Of a stretch of DNA of 64,000 nucleotides, positions 18,479-27,726 are shown piece by piece. Source of the DNA: JAISGQ01 sp045604965 (lineage in GTDB: Bacteria > Bacillota > Clostridia > Oscillospirales > Acutalibacteraceae); the NCBI GenBank assembly GCA_045604965.1, contig JAZUPB010000036.1:19745-83744 (forward strand). Reading direction: 5' to 3'. A program made the translations under genes and the position numbers. Under the pieces are notes generated by a model. The model did no database searches. It was given only the letters and a program-made list of their open reading frames with translations, and was not told the origin of the DNA. Position 1 is the stretch's first letter; the number at the start of each line of letters is the position of its first letter.

Positions 18479-21400
18479 TTTCTGTTTTCCTTTTTAAGCT
18501 CTTTTTTATGTTCTTTGCGTATTCTTTCGGGGATATAGACAAAATCGTATTCATCGAGAGCAAACTGAGCTGCTTCGTTGCAGGTCTCTATTGCCTTGTC
18601 ATATTCACCGATTTCTTCATAATACTCCGCAAGAGCGAGATATGCGTCCTTGCACTTGGGATAGCGGCAGTGATCACAGAGGGGAACTGTCATAGCTTCA
18701 TCGATAAATGGCTTTGCCTTTTCAGGATAACCGGAGGAGGTGTAGACGAAAGCCTGCTTGGTGAGATAGAGAGCGTACTCATCACCGCTCCAGGAGCGTT
18801 TCTTAAGGACCTCAAGTGCGTGAAGGGCAAGAATCTTTGCTTCGGTGTTTTTGCCCAGCTTCCTGAGACAGAAAAGACGGTCGTTGAATGAATTAATGCT
18901 GTCGGGAGATACCTTATCGCGCTTTTCGTAAAACTCCAGAGCTTTTTTGTAATTTCCCTCGTGCATATAGTAATTTCCGAGTCGATCAAATCTCGGCTCA
19001 TCGTTATCGGGGAGATTGAACATACACTTGCGGTACTGCTTGTAGGAACCGGCAAGTCTGTAAACATCACCGAGCATAAGCCAGTACTGATTTTCGGTAA
19101 GCTTGCCCTCAGCCTTGTACTGCTTTATATATTTCTCTGCCTTGTCAAGCTGCTTGCTTTCGATGTATACCTCGATGACATATCTTGCATCATCAAGGCG
19201 TCCGAACATCTCAAGGTTCTTGAGATACATATCGGCAGCAGCATCAAATCTGCCTGCACGGGCAAGAGCGCGTGCGTATACACGGTTAACATAAACCTTG
19301 CGGTTATCTTCACTCTTCTGATCGTTGATCTCCACTGCTTTTGCGTGTATGTCTATAGCTTTTTCAAAGTCGAATCTGCACTCAAAAACAGTACCGAGGT
19401 TGGTGCGGAAGCGCACATTTTCAGGATCCATCTCAACCGCTGCGTTAAAATGCTCTTCAGCTTCGTCAAAACGTCTGAGATATGTAAGACAAAGTCCGAC
19501 CATATCGTGGAGTCCCGCACTCTCAGAAATTTCAAGTCGCTTGGAGTAATGCAGGAGTGCGTTTTCATAATCGTAGAGATCGTAATAATTGTTTGCCAAA
19601 CCTACGTGAAGATTATATCTTCCGGGATAATACTCCTCTATCCTGTTGTATACATCAATAGCGCTCTGGGGCTTGTTCTGCTTTTCGAGAAGAGTGGTCT
19701 TGAAATAGAGGAGAGGATAGTAATCACAGCGCACCTCAAGACCCTTATTTACCATTTCAAGGAGCTCTTCTGCAGATTTGCTGTTCTCCTGAAGCTCTGC
19801 AGCACGGGAGTAAACCTCATAAATAAAGTTTATATCGCTGTTCCCATTCTCAAAGTTTTCAATAATGGAATTATACATATTGAGAGCTTCTTCTTTTTCG
19901 CCCTTGCCCTCAAGTATTCTTGCCTTGCAGTAATTTACGGAATCGGTATGTATGTCGTGTTCCTCAAGGTAGTCGACGATTTCCTGAGCACCGTCCCACT
20001 GCTCTGCATCGCAGAGTATTCTTGTGCGATAGATATATACGCCGAGTTCAAGGGTGTAGTTTAAGGATTCGCCGAAGCTGTTGAAGGCTGCCTGCAGCAT
20101 ATCGAGCTCATACTGCTCAACGCCGAGAATGTAGTAGGACCAGGAACCGGGGTTGACCTCGACCATCTTTTCAGCTTCGTGCAGTGCGCCGAGATAATCC
20201 CTTTTCTGACTGCGCAGGATTGTGCGGCGCAAATCGTGCGCGTTGCTGCGTCTTGAAGGACCTGCCTCGATTGATGCAGCGGCCTTTTCAAGTGCCTCAT
20301 CGAATTTTTCGAGCTGTGCGTATGCAATAGCCTGTATATAGAAAATATCGTCAAGCTTGTTCTTGCGCTTCTTTTCCTTCTCTGTTTCACCTTCAGGCAG
20401 TTCAGCTATGGCTTTTTCCCATTCTACAGCATTTTCAAGAGCCTTTTCGGGCATATTGAGGTTGCTGTAAAGCTTGCTCTTTAAGTTCTGAATATCACAG
20501 CGCTGCGCAATGGTTTCAGGAGTGAGCTGATTTACGATGCTTTCAGTCTTTTCGTTCTCATCAGACTGGAAGCAAAGCCAGGCATACTCATACTGATCAT
20601 CAAAGCCGAGTGTGCCTTCGGCAAATTTCTGCTCATACTGTGCCTTTGCCTTTTCGCAGGCATCATCGAAGAATTTTTTGAAATTCTCCTCAAAAGGATA
20701 TTCAGTGACAAGCTGGATCATAAGATCCTTTGCATCCACGTAACGCTCGAGCTTCATAAGACAGTCTGCCTGATTGTAGCGAGCGGCTTTGTAATTTTTG
20801 GAAAGAGCAAATTCGTAATCAACAATAGCTTCTTCATTTCTGCCGGCAATGCTGAGTGCGTCTGCGTGGTTTGCTCTTATGCCGGGATCCTCGGGATGTC
20901 TTTCAACCAGATCGTCGAGAAGCTCAAGAGCCTTTTCGTTTTCGCCGGTGTTTATTGCAAGACGTGCAAGAAGAAGATCGGTGTAGGGGTGCTTTATTCC
21001 TGTGTTTTCAATATCGCGAATAGTTGCCAGAGCAGCCTCTGCATCGCGGTTTCTTACCTCTTCACGAGCCTTGAAATAAAGATTGAAATAACAGTCAGGA
21101 TTTCCTGTTGTGTCTGCATCAAACAGCTCGTAGGGGACGTGGGGATCGTTGTTGATGCCTGAAATAAGGCAGTTGTCCACATAATCCTTGGGGAATATTT
21201 CGTAAAGAGCCTCTTTGTTTTCGATTATAGAAAATTCCTTGTCTATAAGCTGCCAGATGTCTCTCGGCAGAGCGTCATTCTTCATAAGGTAACGAAGCAG
21301 AGCATCTCTTGCATCAATGCGGGAATCCACAGCTTCGCAGACATCGTCGGAGAAAAGCTCACGCCAGTTATTTATGTCTATACGTTTCTGGTAATGATTG

Positions 21401-21633
21401 TAAACATCATCAACACGCTCGAGCCAGAGATCGACAGGGGTCTTTTCCTTTTCTTCTTCGCCTTCATCTTTTTCGTTTGCGTATTTTAAGGCTTCTTCGT
21501 ATTCCGAGCGGAGAGCCATAAACTCTTCAGGCTTTTCCTCAGGGTGAACATATTTGAGCTTTTCGTGATAAGCTGCGGTAATTGCATCGATATCCTTGGT
21601 CTTTTCGATGCCGAGAGCAGTCCACATTTCCAT
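18475..21633 (-). CDS. J-domain and tetratricopeptide-repeat protein
   Basis: 1,052 residues, cytoplasmic. The first 60 residues resemble a J-domain of the HPEE type (Y-V-H-P-E-E-K-P-E-E-F, then L-R-x-x-Y-E-E-A-L); the HPD motif of classic DnaJ is HPE here. A short acidic linker follows, then some 900 residues of helical repeats with TPR consensus positions, such as A-L-x-x-A-x-x-x-x-P and G-N-Y-Y. The ATG at 21633 is chosen because GGAGG lies 7 nt upstream; the ATG 15 bp earlier overlaps that site. It is coupled to hscC. A scaffold that recruits HscC to clients bound on the TPR array is the likely role (inference). Confidence 0.85.
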   Translation of the reverse strand: MEMWTALGIEKTKDIDAITAAYHEKLKYVHPEEKPEEFMALRSEYEEALKYANEKDEGEEEKEKTPVDLWLERVDDVYNHYQKRIDINNWRELFSDDVCEAVDSRIDARDALLRYLMKNDALPRDIWQLIDKEFSIIENKEALYEIFPKDYVDNCLISGINNDPHVPYELFDADTTGNPDCYFNLYFKAREEVRNRDAEAALATIRDIENTGIKHPYTDLLLARLAINTGENEKALELLDDLVERHPEDPGIRANHADALSIAGRNEEAIVDYEFALSKNYKAARYNQADCLMKLERYVDAKDLMIQLVTEYPFEENFKKFFDDACEKAKAQYEQKFAEGTLGFDDQYEYAWLCFQSDENEKTESIVNQLTPETIAQRCDIQNLKSKLYSNLNMPEKALENAVEWEKAIAELPEGETEKEKKRKNKLDDIFYIQAIAYAQLEKFDEALEKAAASIEAGPSRRSNAHDLRRTILRSQKRDYLGALHEAEKMVEVNPGSWSYYILGVEQYELDMLQAAFNSFGESLNYTLELGVYIYRTRILCDAEQWDGAQEIVDYLEEHDIHTDSVNYCKARILEGKGEKEEALNMYNSIIENFENGNSDINFIYEVYSRAAELQENSKSAEELLEMVNKGLEVRCDYYPLLYFKTTLLEKQNKPQSAIDVYNRIEEYYPGRYNLHVGLANNYYDLYDYENALLHYSKRLEISESAGLHDMVGLCLTYLRRFDEAEEHFNAAVEMDPENVRFRTNLGTVFECRFDFEKAIDIHAKAVEINDQKSEDNRKVYVNRVYARALARAGRFDAAADMYLKNLEMFGRLDDARYVIEVYIESKQLDKAEKYIKQYKAEGKLTENQYWLMLGDVYRLAGSYKQYRKCMFNLPDNDEPRFDRLGNYYMHEGNYKKALEFYEKRDKVSPDSINSFNDRLFCLRKLGKNTEAKILALHALEVLKKRSWSGDEYALYLTKQAFVYTSSGYPEKAKPFIDEAMTVPLCDHCRYPKCKDAYLALAEYYEEIGEYDKAIETCNEAAQFALDEYDFVYIPERIRKEHKKELKKENRK

Positions 21634-21690
21634 AATCCGTACCTCCATATACTTGAATATATAGTAAAAAAATAATTTCCCTTTCCTGTA

Positions 21691-21719
21691 ATTTTACCAA
21701 ATAAAAAATAGTAATTCAA
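21691..21719 (-). promoter_or_regulatory. Promoter of J-domain/TPR-hscC operon
   Basis: On the minus strand TTGAAT (21719-21714), 17-bp spacer, TAAAAT (21696-21691), about 58 bp before the start codon. Confidence 0.65.
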
Positions 21720-21823
21720 TAGAAAAGAAGATGATAATCCATTACGTAAAATGCAATTTATAGTGGAAAAGAATGAAAATATGTGATATACTAAACGGTG
21801 AAAATTATCAGGGAGGAAAAATT

Positions 21824-22690
21824 ATGATCCCAAAAGTGTTTTTCAGCAGAGAGATAACACCTCAGAAAGTACTTGAGTTATACAGAATGCTTGGAGCGGA
21901 GCTTACAGGCAATGTTGCAATAAAGGTCCATTCCGGAGAGGTTGGAAATCAGAATTTTCTCAGACCGGATTTCTGGAAGCCGATAATTGATACGGTGGGC
22001 GGAACCGTTGTTGAATGCAATACAGCATATGAGGGTAAAAGAAACACCCGAGAAAAACATATAGAGACAATGAAGCTTCACGGCTGGATAGAAAATTTCA
22101 AGGTGGACATTCTTGACGGCGATGAGGATGATATGGTGCTGGAAGTCAGAAACGGCAAGCATCTTGACAAAAACTATGTTGGAGCTCATCTGGCAGATTA
22201 TGATTCTATGCTTGTTCTCTCGCATTTCAAGGGGCATCCTATGGGCGGATACGGAGGCGCAATAAAGCAGCTTTCCATAGGTGTTGCGTCCTCTTTTGGA
22301 AAAGCGAATATTCACGGAGCAGGCGAGCCTGAAAAGATTTGGACTGCAGATCACGATTCCTTCCTTGAATCTATGGCAGAGGCTGCACAGAGTGTGATTG
22401 AATATTTCAACGGCAAAATAGCGTATATCAACGTAATGAAAAATATGTCCGTAGACTGTGACTGCTGTGCAGTGGCAGAGGATCCCTGTATGGCAGATAT
22501 TGGCATTCTCGCGTCACTTGATCCTATTGCACTGGATCAGGCTTGTATTGATCTGGTTTATGCAGCCAAAGATGATCCCGGACAGAGCCATCTGATTGAA
22601 CGCATAGAAAGCCGCAACGGAATACTCACGATAGAAACAGCAGCAAAGCTGGGATACGGTTCAAGAGAATATGAGCTTACGGAAATATAA
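21824..22690 (+). CDS. DUF362-domain protein
   Basis: 288 residues. The family pattern is seen in I-K-V-H-S-G-E-x-G-N-x-x-F-L-R-P near the N-terminus, the GHPMGGYGGAIKQLSIG segment (about 143-160), and N-V-M-K-N-M-S-V-D-C-D-C-C followed by MADIGILASLDPIALDQAC. No separate 2[4Fe-4S] domain is present, though the CDCC cluster could bind metal. The ATG at 21824 follows GGGAGG; the earlier in-frame ATG at 21773 has no binding site. TATACT at 21787-21792 is a likely -10. Biochemical role is unknown. Confidence 0.85.
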   Translation: MIPKVFFSREITPQKVLELYRMLGAELTGNVAIKVHSGEVGNQNFLRPDFWKPIIDTVGGTVVECNTAYEGKRNTREKHIETMKLHGWIENFKVDILDGDEDDMVLEVRNGKHLDKNYVGAHLADYDSMLVLSHFKGHPMGGYGGAIKQLSIGVASSFGKANIHGAGEPEKIWTADHDSFLESMAEAAQSVIEYFNGKIAYINVMKNMSVDCDCCAVAEDPCMADIGILASLDPIALDQACIDLVYAAKDDPGQSHLIERIESRNGILTIETAAKLGYGSREYELTEI

Positions 22691-22712
22691 ATAAAGTTTC
22701 GGGAGATACAAT

Positions 22713-23453
22713 ATGTTTGGAGAAAAACATCTGATAATTCTGGCGATCTCACTTGCTGCAGCAGTGATTTTAAGTATTCTGTCACGAAAAATAAAACTGG
22801 CAACGGCGTGCCGGCTTATGCTTTATGCAGGCATTGTATCGGAAATAGTCAAAATAGTATATTACATTACCGCAAATGAAGAAAAATACGGCGGAGTTCT
22901 TCCTAAGACCGACCTTCCGTTCCATCTGTGTTCTATACAGATCTTGCTGATAACCATAGTGAATGTCGTTCACAATGAAAAAATCAAAAGGTTCATATTC
23001 AGCTTTATGATGCCAAGCTGTCTTTTCGGGGGGATAGCAGCACTGCTTATTCCAACAACGTCATCGCTTACAGGCGGAATAGCTATAACGATCCAGTATT
23101 TCGGATATCATACCGCATTGATCGTTTTTTCGGTAAAACTGATTTCTTCGGCGGAATTCAAGCGCACTGTAAAGGACTATTTCAACTGCCTGAAATGTCT
23201 GCTTATAATGATGTTTTTTGCAGTGTACATAAACAGCATACTGTATGACGGCGTTTCCAATATCAATTATATGTATGTCGTTTCTCCTCCCCAGGAGGGA
23301 CTGCCGTTCCTCAATGAGGATCGCGGATGGCTGGTATACATTGTGCGTTATGCCTGTCTTGTGCTTTTCTGTGTAACTCTTTTCTATATCAGACCTATTT
23401 TTTCAGCCATATTCAAGCGAGAAAAATCAGACAGGAAAGAGATAGCAGAATAA
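22713..23453 (+). CDS. TIGR02206/YwaF-family membrane protein
   Basis: 246 residues with about seven membrane helices. The diagnostic segment is LPFHLCSIQI (about 69-78), matching the L-P-L-H-L-C motif of YwaF-like proteins. A PSCLFGG turn and a D-R-G-W-L-V-Y-I-V-R-Y late segment are also seen. Function is not known for the family as far as I recall. It starts 22 bp after the DUF362 gene and probably shares its transcript. Confidence 0.8.
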   Translation: MFGEKHLIILAISLAAAVILSILSRKIKLATACRLMLYAGIVSEIVKIVYYITANEEKYGGVLPKTDLPFHLCSIQILLITIVNVVHNEKIKRFIFSFMMPSCLFGGIAALLIPTTSSLTGGIAITIQYFGYHTALIVFSVKLISSAEFKRTVKDYFNCLKCLLIMMFFAVYINSILYDGVSNINYMYVVSPPQEGLPFLNEDRGWLVYIVRYACLVLFCVTLFYIRPIFSAIFKREKSDRKEIAE

Positions 23454-23457
23454 AACC

Positions 23458-23494
23458 AAGCCACCCGCGATACTTATGTGTCAGAGGGTGGCTT
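23458..23494 (+). terminator. Hairpin terminator after YwaF-like gene
   Basis: A 9-bp stem AAGCCACCC/GGGTGGCTT with a long loop, 5 bp after the stop. The T-run is weak, so efficiency may be partial. Confidence 0.55.
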
Positions 23495-23524
23495 AAATAT
23501 TGCCTGAAAATTTAAAAAATATAT

Positions 23525-23552
23525 TTGAATTTGGAAACAAATCCTATATAAT
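23525..23552 (+). promoter_or_regulatory. Promoter for plsC-like/symporter operon
   Basis: TTGAAT (23525-23530), 16-bp spacer, TATAAT (23547-23552), 54 bp before the ATG. Confidence 0.6.
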
Positions 23553-23605
23553 TAACTATATTAGATTGTTGTACACTATGGTAAAATCAAAGGATAGAGG
23601 TTCTT

Positions 23606-24823
23606 ATGGGAGAAAAAAAGAAGCGTAAGCCTTGGATAAAGAAGCGGCATTCAGTAGTTATTGCACTTCTTAAACTGCCGTTTGGCATATATACCAGGGC
23701 AAAATATAAAATTAAGCTTGAAAAATTCAAGGATTATGATGGAGGACAGTACCTTATACTGCTCAATCATCAGACTGCTTTTGACCAGTTTTTTGTATCG
23801 CTGTGTTATCCCAAGCACGTGTACTACATAGCGAGCGAGGATCTATTTTCAAAAGGCTGGCTATCGAAGCTTATTACGTGGCTGGTAGCACCCATACCCT
23901 TCCGCAAGTCAACCTCCGACTTGTCAGGTGTGCGCAATTGTCTGCGTGTGGCAAAGGAGGGCGGAACCATAGCAATGGCGCCTGAAGGAAACAGGACATT
24001 CAGCGGAACTACAGAGTATATGAAGCCTGCAGTTGCATCTCTTGCAAAATCACTTAAGCTTCCAATTGCATTTTACCGTATAGAAGGAGGCTACGGAGCG
24101 CATCCGAGATGGAGCGACGAGGTCAGAAAAGGAAAAATGCGCGGATATTTCTCAAAGATCCTTCCTTATGAAGAGTTCAAGGAGATGTCGAATGAAGAGC
24201 TTTTCGATGTTATTCAGAAGGAACTCTGGGTAGATGAGAGAGAGGACAAAACGCAGTTTTACGGAAAAAACAATGCAGAATATCTTGACCGAGCGATGTA
24301 TGTATGTCCATATTGCGGACTTTCCGAATTCTACAGTGAAAAAGATATTGTGGAATGCAAAAAATGCGGAAGAAAAATAAGATATTTGCCAAGCAAGCAG
24401 CTTGAGGGAGTAGGCTTTGATTTTCCTTATACATATGTGAAGGAATGGTATGATTACCAGTGCGATTTTATCCGCAATCTTGATATGACGCCATATTCCG
24501 AAAAAGCCATATATACAGATACAGTAAGATACAGTGAGAATATCTATTGTAAAAACAAGATAGAAATAGACAGGGAAGCAAAGCTTAGCATCTATGCAGA
24601 CAGGTTCACAGTAAAAACCAAAAATGGTGAAGATGTTTATCTGTTCTCGGAAGTGTCTGCGGCTACAGTGCTTGGAAAGAACAAACTCAATATCTATATT
24701 GAGGACAGAATATTCCAGTTCAAGGGCGACAAGCATTTCAATGCAGTTAAATATTTGAATCTGTACTGCCACGCAGTAAATATATCAAAGGGGGATCCTT
24801 ATGGAGAATTTCTCGGACTTTAG
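23606..24823 (+). CDS. PlsC-like acyltransferase fused to zinc ribbon and C-terminal PH-like region
   Basis: 405 residues. The first 215 form a lysophosphatidate acyltransferase fold with the catalytic NHQTAFD box (H55, D60) and the PEGNRT glycerol-phosphate motif (126-131). A Cys4 zinc ribbon follows (CPYC...CKKC, about 233-257). The last 120 residues, beginning near FPYTYVKEWYDYQCDFI, look like a beta-rich PH/GRAM-like domain (inference). Typical PlsC proteins stop after the first part. A membrane-surface role is likely. The gene overlaps the next one by 23 bp, implying coupled translation. Confidence 0.82.
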   Translation: MGEKKKRKPWIKKRHSVVIALLKLPFGIYTRAKYKIKLEKFKDYDGGQYLILLNHQTAFDQFFVSLCYPKHVYYIASEDLFSKGWLSKLITWLVAPIPFRKSTSDLSGVRNCLRVAKEGGTIAMAPEGNRTFSGTTEYMKPAVASLAKSLKLPIAFYRIEGGYGAHPRWSDEVRKGKMRGYFSKILPYEEFKEMSNEELFDVIQKELWVDEREDKTQFYGKNNAEYLDRAMYVCPYCGLSEFYSEKDIVECKKCGRKIRYLPSKQLEGVGFDFPYTYVKEWYDYQCDFIRNLDMTPYSEKAIYTDTVRYSENIYCKNKIEIDREAKLSIYADRFTVKTKNGEDVYLFSEVSAATVLGKNKLNIYIEDRIFQFKGDKHFNAVKYLNLYCHAVNISKGDPYGEFLGL

Positions 24824-26222
24824 TGTATGGGGCGGCATAAATATAATAGCCGTTCTCCTTATCAGCCTGCTTTTTGCAAATCTCCTAAAAAGAAAAATAA
24901 AGCTGCTGAGAAACTCACTTATTCCAACATCGGTTCTGGGCGGTCTTATTCTGCTCCTTGTATCTGTAGGATATAAATACATATTCGGCGAGAATATGTT
25001 CAATACACAGTTCTTCGGTGGCAATGGAGTAACCACTCTTGAAATGACCACATACCATTGTCTTGCCATAGGCTTTATCGCAACCTCGTTCAAGCCTTCA
25101 AAGGAAAAAGTAGGCAAAAAGCGTGCGGTTGAGGTTTTCAATACAGGCGTGACAACTGTTGCTACATATCTTATTCAGGGCATTTTCGGACTTGGTATTA
25201 CTATCATTGCAGCAATGTACTTTATGCCTGACTTTTTTGAGGCAGCAGGCATTATTCTGCCATTTGGCTTCGGACAGGGCACAGGTCAGGCAATGAACTA
25301 CGGCAATATTTACGAAACCGATTATGGCTTTGTGGGAGGAAAGAGCTTTGGTCTTACCATAGCAGCCTGCGGTTTCCTCAGCGCAAGCCTCGGCGGCGTT
25401 ATCCACCTGAATGTCCTTAAGAAAAAGGGCAAAGTTGAGATCGGCGGCGACGAAAAAGCAGAATGGCTCTGTGGCGATGATGTTCAAAAGGAAGACGAGA
25501 TCCCGATGAACGGAAGTATGGATAAGCTGACGGTTCAGATGGGCTTTGTGCTTGCGGCATATATTATTGCATATCTCATTATGTTCGTGCTTGGCACACT
25601 GCTTCCGGGCCTGAGCTCCATCCTGTACGGCTTCAATTTCCTCTTCGGTGTGCTGGTTGCAGTCGGAATCAACTCCATTCTCATTGCACTTCGCAGAAAA
25701 GGCGTAATGAAGCGTCAGTATGTAAATACCTTCCTTATGAACCGAATCAGCGGATTCTTCTTTGATCTTATGGTAGTTGCAGGTATCGCAGCAATCCAGA
25801 TAGATGTTCTCAAAGGCTACTGGCCGATCATTCTCATACTTGCTGTGGTCGGTCTGATCATTACATACCTGTACAATATTTTTGTTGCACACGTGCTGTT
25901 CCCGGAATACAAACATCAGCAGTTCCTTGCTATGTACGGTATGCTTACAGGAACCGCAAGCACAGGCGTAATTCTGCTTCGTGAGATAGACAGAGATCTC
26001 AGCACTCCTGTGTCAGAAAATCTTGTTTATCAGAATCTTCCTGCAATCGTCCTCGGCTTCCCGATGATGATAATTGCCGCAATGGCACCTCCACAGCCGG
26101 TACTCACACTTATTGTTGTCAGCATATATTTCGTTGTGCTTAACATTGTTCTGTTCCGTTCAAAGATATTCCGACGCAGAAAAAAGAAGACCGAAGAGCC
26201 CTCCGAAACAGTAGAAGAATAA
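24801..26222 (+). CDS. Sodium/glutamate-type symporter (ESS/GltS-like)
   Basis: 473 residues with about 11-12 membrane helices arranged as two inverted halves. Re-entrant glycine-rich segments fit the GltS pattern: LPFGFGQGTGQAMNYG (about 153-168) and MLTGTASTGVILLREIDRD in the second half. N-terminal LIPTSVLGGLI is also typical of GltS. A long cytoplasmic loop and a basic C-tail flank the halves. Glutamate is the best guess; other dicarboxylate-type amino acids are possible. The start lies inside the 3' end of the acyltransferase gene behind AAAGGGGG. Confidence 0.8.
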   Translation: MENFSDFSVWGGINIIAVLLISLLFANLLKRKIKLLRNSLIPTSVLGGLILLLVSVGYKYIFGENMFNTQFFGGNGVTTLEMTTYHCLAIGFIATSFKPSKEKVGKKRAVEVFNTGVTTVATYLIQGIFGLGITIIAAMYFMPDFFEAAGIILPFGFGQGTGQAMNYGNIYETDYGFVGGKSFGLTIAACGFLSASLGGVIHLNVLKKKGKVEIGGDEKAEWLCGDDVQKEDEIPMNGSMDKLTVQMGFVLAAYIIAYLIMFVLGTLLPGLSSILYGFNFLFGVLVAVGINSILIALRRKGVMKRQYVNTFLMNRISGFFFDLMVVAGIAAIQIDVLKGYWPIILILAVVGLIITYLYNIFVAHVLFPEYKHQQFLAMYGMLTGTASTGVILLREIDRDLSTPVSENLVYQNLPAIVLGFPMMIIAAMAPPQPVLTLIVVSIYFVVLNIVLFRSKIFRRRKKKTEEPSETVEE

Positions 26223-26227
26223 ATATT

Positions 26228-26255
26228 AAAAAGGGCGCGAAATCGCGCCCTTTTT
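26228..26255 (+). terminator. Intrinsic terminator
   Basis: A 13-bp GC-rich stem (26228-26240 with 26243-26255) with a minimal loop and a T5 run, right after the symporter stop. The next gene starts 26 bp later. Confidence 0.85.
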
Positions 26256-26280
26256 GCGTAAATATAAGGAGGAATGTTAA

Positions 26281-27063
26281 ATGCATTACGGAATGCCGGC
26301 ACTTATTGAAATGCCGAAAATCGAGGATTGTGCAAAGCTTTGCAATGAACTGAATCTTCAGTTTGTGGAATTTAATATGAATTTGCCTGAGTATCAGCCG
26401 GACAGAATTGATATCGGAGAAATCAGTCAGGCAATGAACAGATACGGAATATACAGTACAATCCACCTTGACGAGATATTCAATCCGTTTGATCTGAATG
26501 GAATAATAGCAGATGCATATCTCGATATTTTTTCACGTACAGCAAATATCGCAAAGGAACTAGGCACACCGAGTATAAATATGCATATGCTTTATGGCAT
26601 TTATTTTACAATGCCCGACAGCAAGATATATCTGTACAATACATACAGAGACGAATATCTGATGAGAGTCAAAGCGTTTTCAGATCTTGTGAGAGAAAAA
26701 CTCAGAGGAACAGATACTCTTGTGTGCGTTGAAAACTGTGATGGATATATGGATTTCCAGAAGGAAGCCATCGAGCTCTTGCTTGAAAATCCTCATTTTG
26801 CACTTACATTTGACATAGGTCACAGTCACGCAGCAGGCGGTGTGGATGAGCAGTTTATTCTTTCTCATAAGAATAGACTACGCCATTTCCATATTCACGA
26901 TGCACTCGGGACAAAAAATCACAAGACTCTCGGTACAGGCGAGATAGACCTGAACAAATATTTAAGATTGGCAGAAGAAACAAATTCCCGTGCAGTGCTT
27001 GAGACCAAAACCATAGAAGCACTCAGGGAATCAGTAAACTGGCTGAGAATTCACAAGGGATGA
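26281..27063 (+). CDS. Sugar phosphate isomerase/epimerase family protein
   Basis: 260 residues forming an AP-endonuclease-2/xylose-isomerase-like TIM barrel. Metal-site residues appear in the expected order: E in VEFN (about 30), H in STIHLDE, H in NMHMLYG, E in CVENCDG (about 155), D-x-G-H-x-H in FDIGHSHAAG, and H-x-H in HFHIHDALG, followed by LGTGEIDL. Substrate is unknown. AAGGAGG precedes the ATG. It is followed at 12 bp by a lipoprotein gene. Confidence 0.87.
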   Translation: MHYGMPALIEMPKIEDCAKLCNELNLQFVEFNMNLPEYQPDRIDIGEISQAMNRYGIYSTIHLDEIFNPFDLNGIIADAYLDIFSRTANIAKELGTPSINMHMLYGIYFTMPDSKIYLYNTYRDEYLMRVKAFSDLVREKLRGTDTLVCVENCDGYMDFQKEAIELLLENPHFALTFDIGHSHAAGGVDEQFILSHKNRLRHFHIHDALGTKNHKTLGTGEIDLNKYLRLAEETNSRAVLETKTIEALRESVNWLRIHKG

Positions 27064-27075
27064 GGCGAAGAATAG

Positions 27076-27567
27076 ATGACAAAAATAAATCGAACCTTAC
27101 TTTCGTTTGCTTTTATTGCCGTGTTGTTTATAACAGCAGGGTGCAGTGCGGATAATATTGATCATAATACTGAGAAACAGGAATGCATACAATTTACTGC
27201 AGACAATCTCAGGATTATTGAGAATGTTGTACTTGCGCTTGACGAATATGATTTCGGTGCAGACCTCTATTGCAATGACGGTGTCATTGAGGTATATGGT
27301 CAGGCTGACGAAGAACAGAAAAGAATCATTTTGTCTGACAAAAAATTAGTAAGAGATTGCTTGAGTATACTTGACAACGAATATGTTTATTGCATATCCA
27401 AAACGGCATTTAAAAACAGAGAAGATTATGTGTACTCAATTCATTTCAAGACAAACAAAAAGGGGTACCAATGCCAGGCGGTACGTATCTGTGACAAATC
27501 TTATATTTCAGCCGACCACGAGCATATTGCAGAGAACTGGTACTATTTTGAGGGCATAAACGAGTAA
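27076..27567 (+). CDS. Small lipoprotein, unknown function
   Basis: 163 residues. The signal sequence ends at ITAGC (lipobox, cysteine about residue 23), so it should be lipid-anchored outside. The mature part is acidic, has four further cysteines and no motif I recognise. It likely shares a transcript with the isomerase gene before it. A multi-hairpin repeat begins 23 bp after the stop. Confidence 0.7.
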   Translation: MTKINRTLLSFAFIAVLFITAGCSADNIDHNTEKQECIQFTADNLRIIENVVLALDEYDFGADLYCNDGVIEVYGQADEEQKRIILSDKKLVRDCLSILDNEYVYCISKTAFKNREDYVYSIHFKTNKKGYQCQAVRICDKSYISADHEHIAENWYYFEGINE

Positions 27568-27590
27568 AAATATTTCCAAAAGAAGGATTC

Positions 27591-27658
27591 AAAAGGATGA
27601 TATCCTTTTGTGGGGTCAAGGGGTGAATCCCCTTGCGGAGTTTGAGGCGGAGCCTCAA
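27591..27658. repeat. Three-hairpin intergenic repeat, copy 1
   Basis: Three small perfect hairpins in a row: AAAAGGAT/ATCCTTTT (27591-27609), AAGGGG-TGAAT-CCCCTT (27618-27634) and TTGAGGC/GCCTCAA (27642-27658). They are followed by a spacer ending ACAAAG and the terminator at 27679. The same order, loop sizes and AAGGGGTGAA core recur at 50485-50553, so this is a dispersed element. Its copy number elsewhere cannot be seen from here. Confidence 0.7.
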
Positions 27659-27678
27659 CTATACAGACAAAGAAAGAC

Positions 27679-27701
27679 CTCGGGCATTGCCCGAGTTCTT
27701 T
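27679..27701. terminator. Terminator between convergent lipoprotein and dapF genes
   Basis: A 7-bp GC-rich stem CTCGGGC/GCCCGAG (27679-27695) with TTCTTT after it on the plus side and a partly paired AAAGA on the left. It forms the fourth hairpin of the neighbouring repeat element. Confidence 0.7.
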
Positions 27702-27726
27702 AATGTTATTCTCAATAATCAATTTT

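Noticed and set aside
18961..20064. A 367-codon plus-strand reading frame
   Set aside because: It is antisense to the TPR protein. The translation is rich in cysteine and hydrophobic residues in the manner of shadow frames.
18475..21633. HPE instead of HPD in the J-domain as a loss-of-function finding
   Set aside because: Firmicute J-domain proteins with an HPEE...F...LR..YE pattern are, as I recall, a common subfamily, so the change alone is not evidence of inactivation.
24801..24823. Overlap of acyltransferase and symporter genes as a frameshift or fusion
   Set aside because: Both proteins are complete, and the symporter has its own ribosome site and ATG, so this is ordinary gene overlap.
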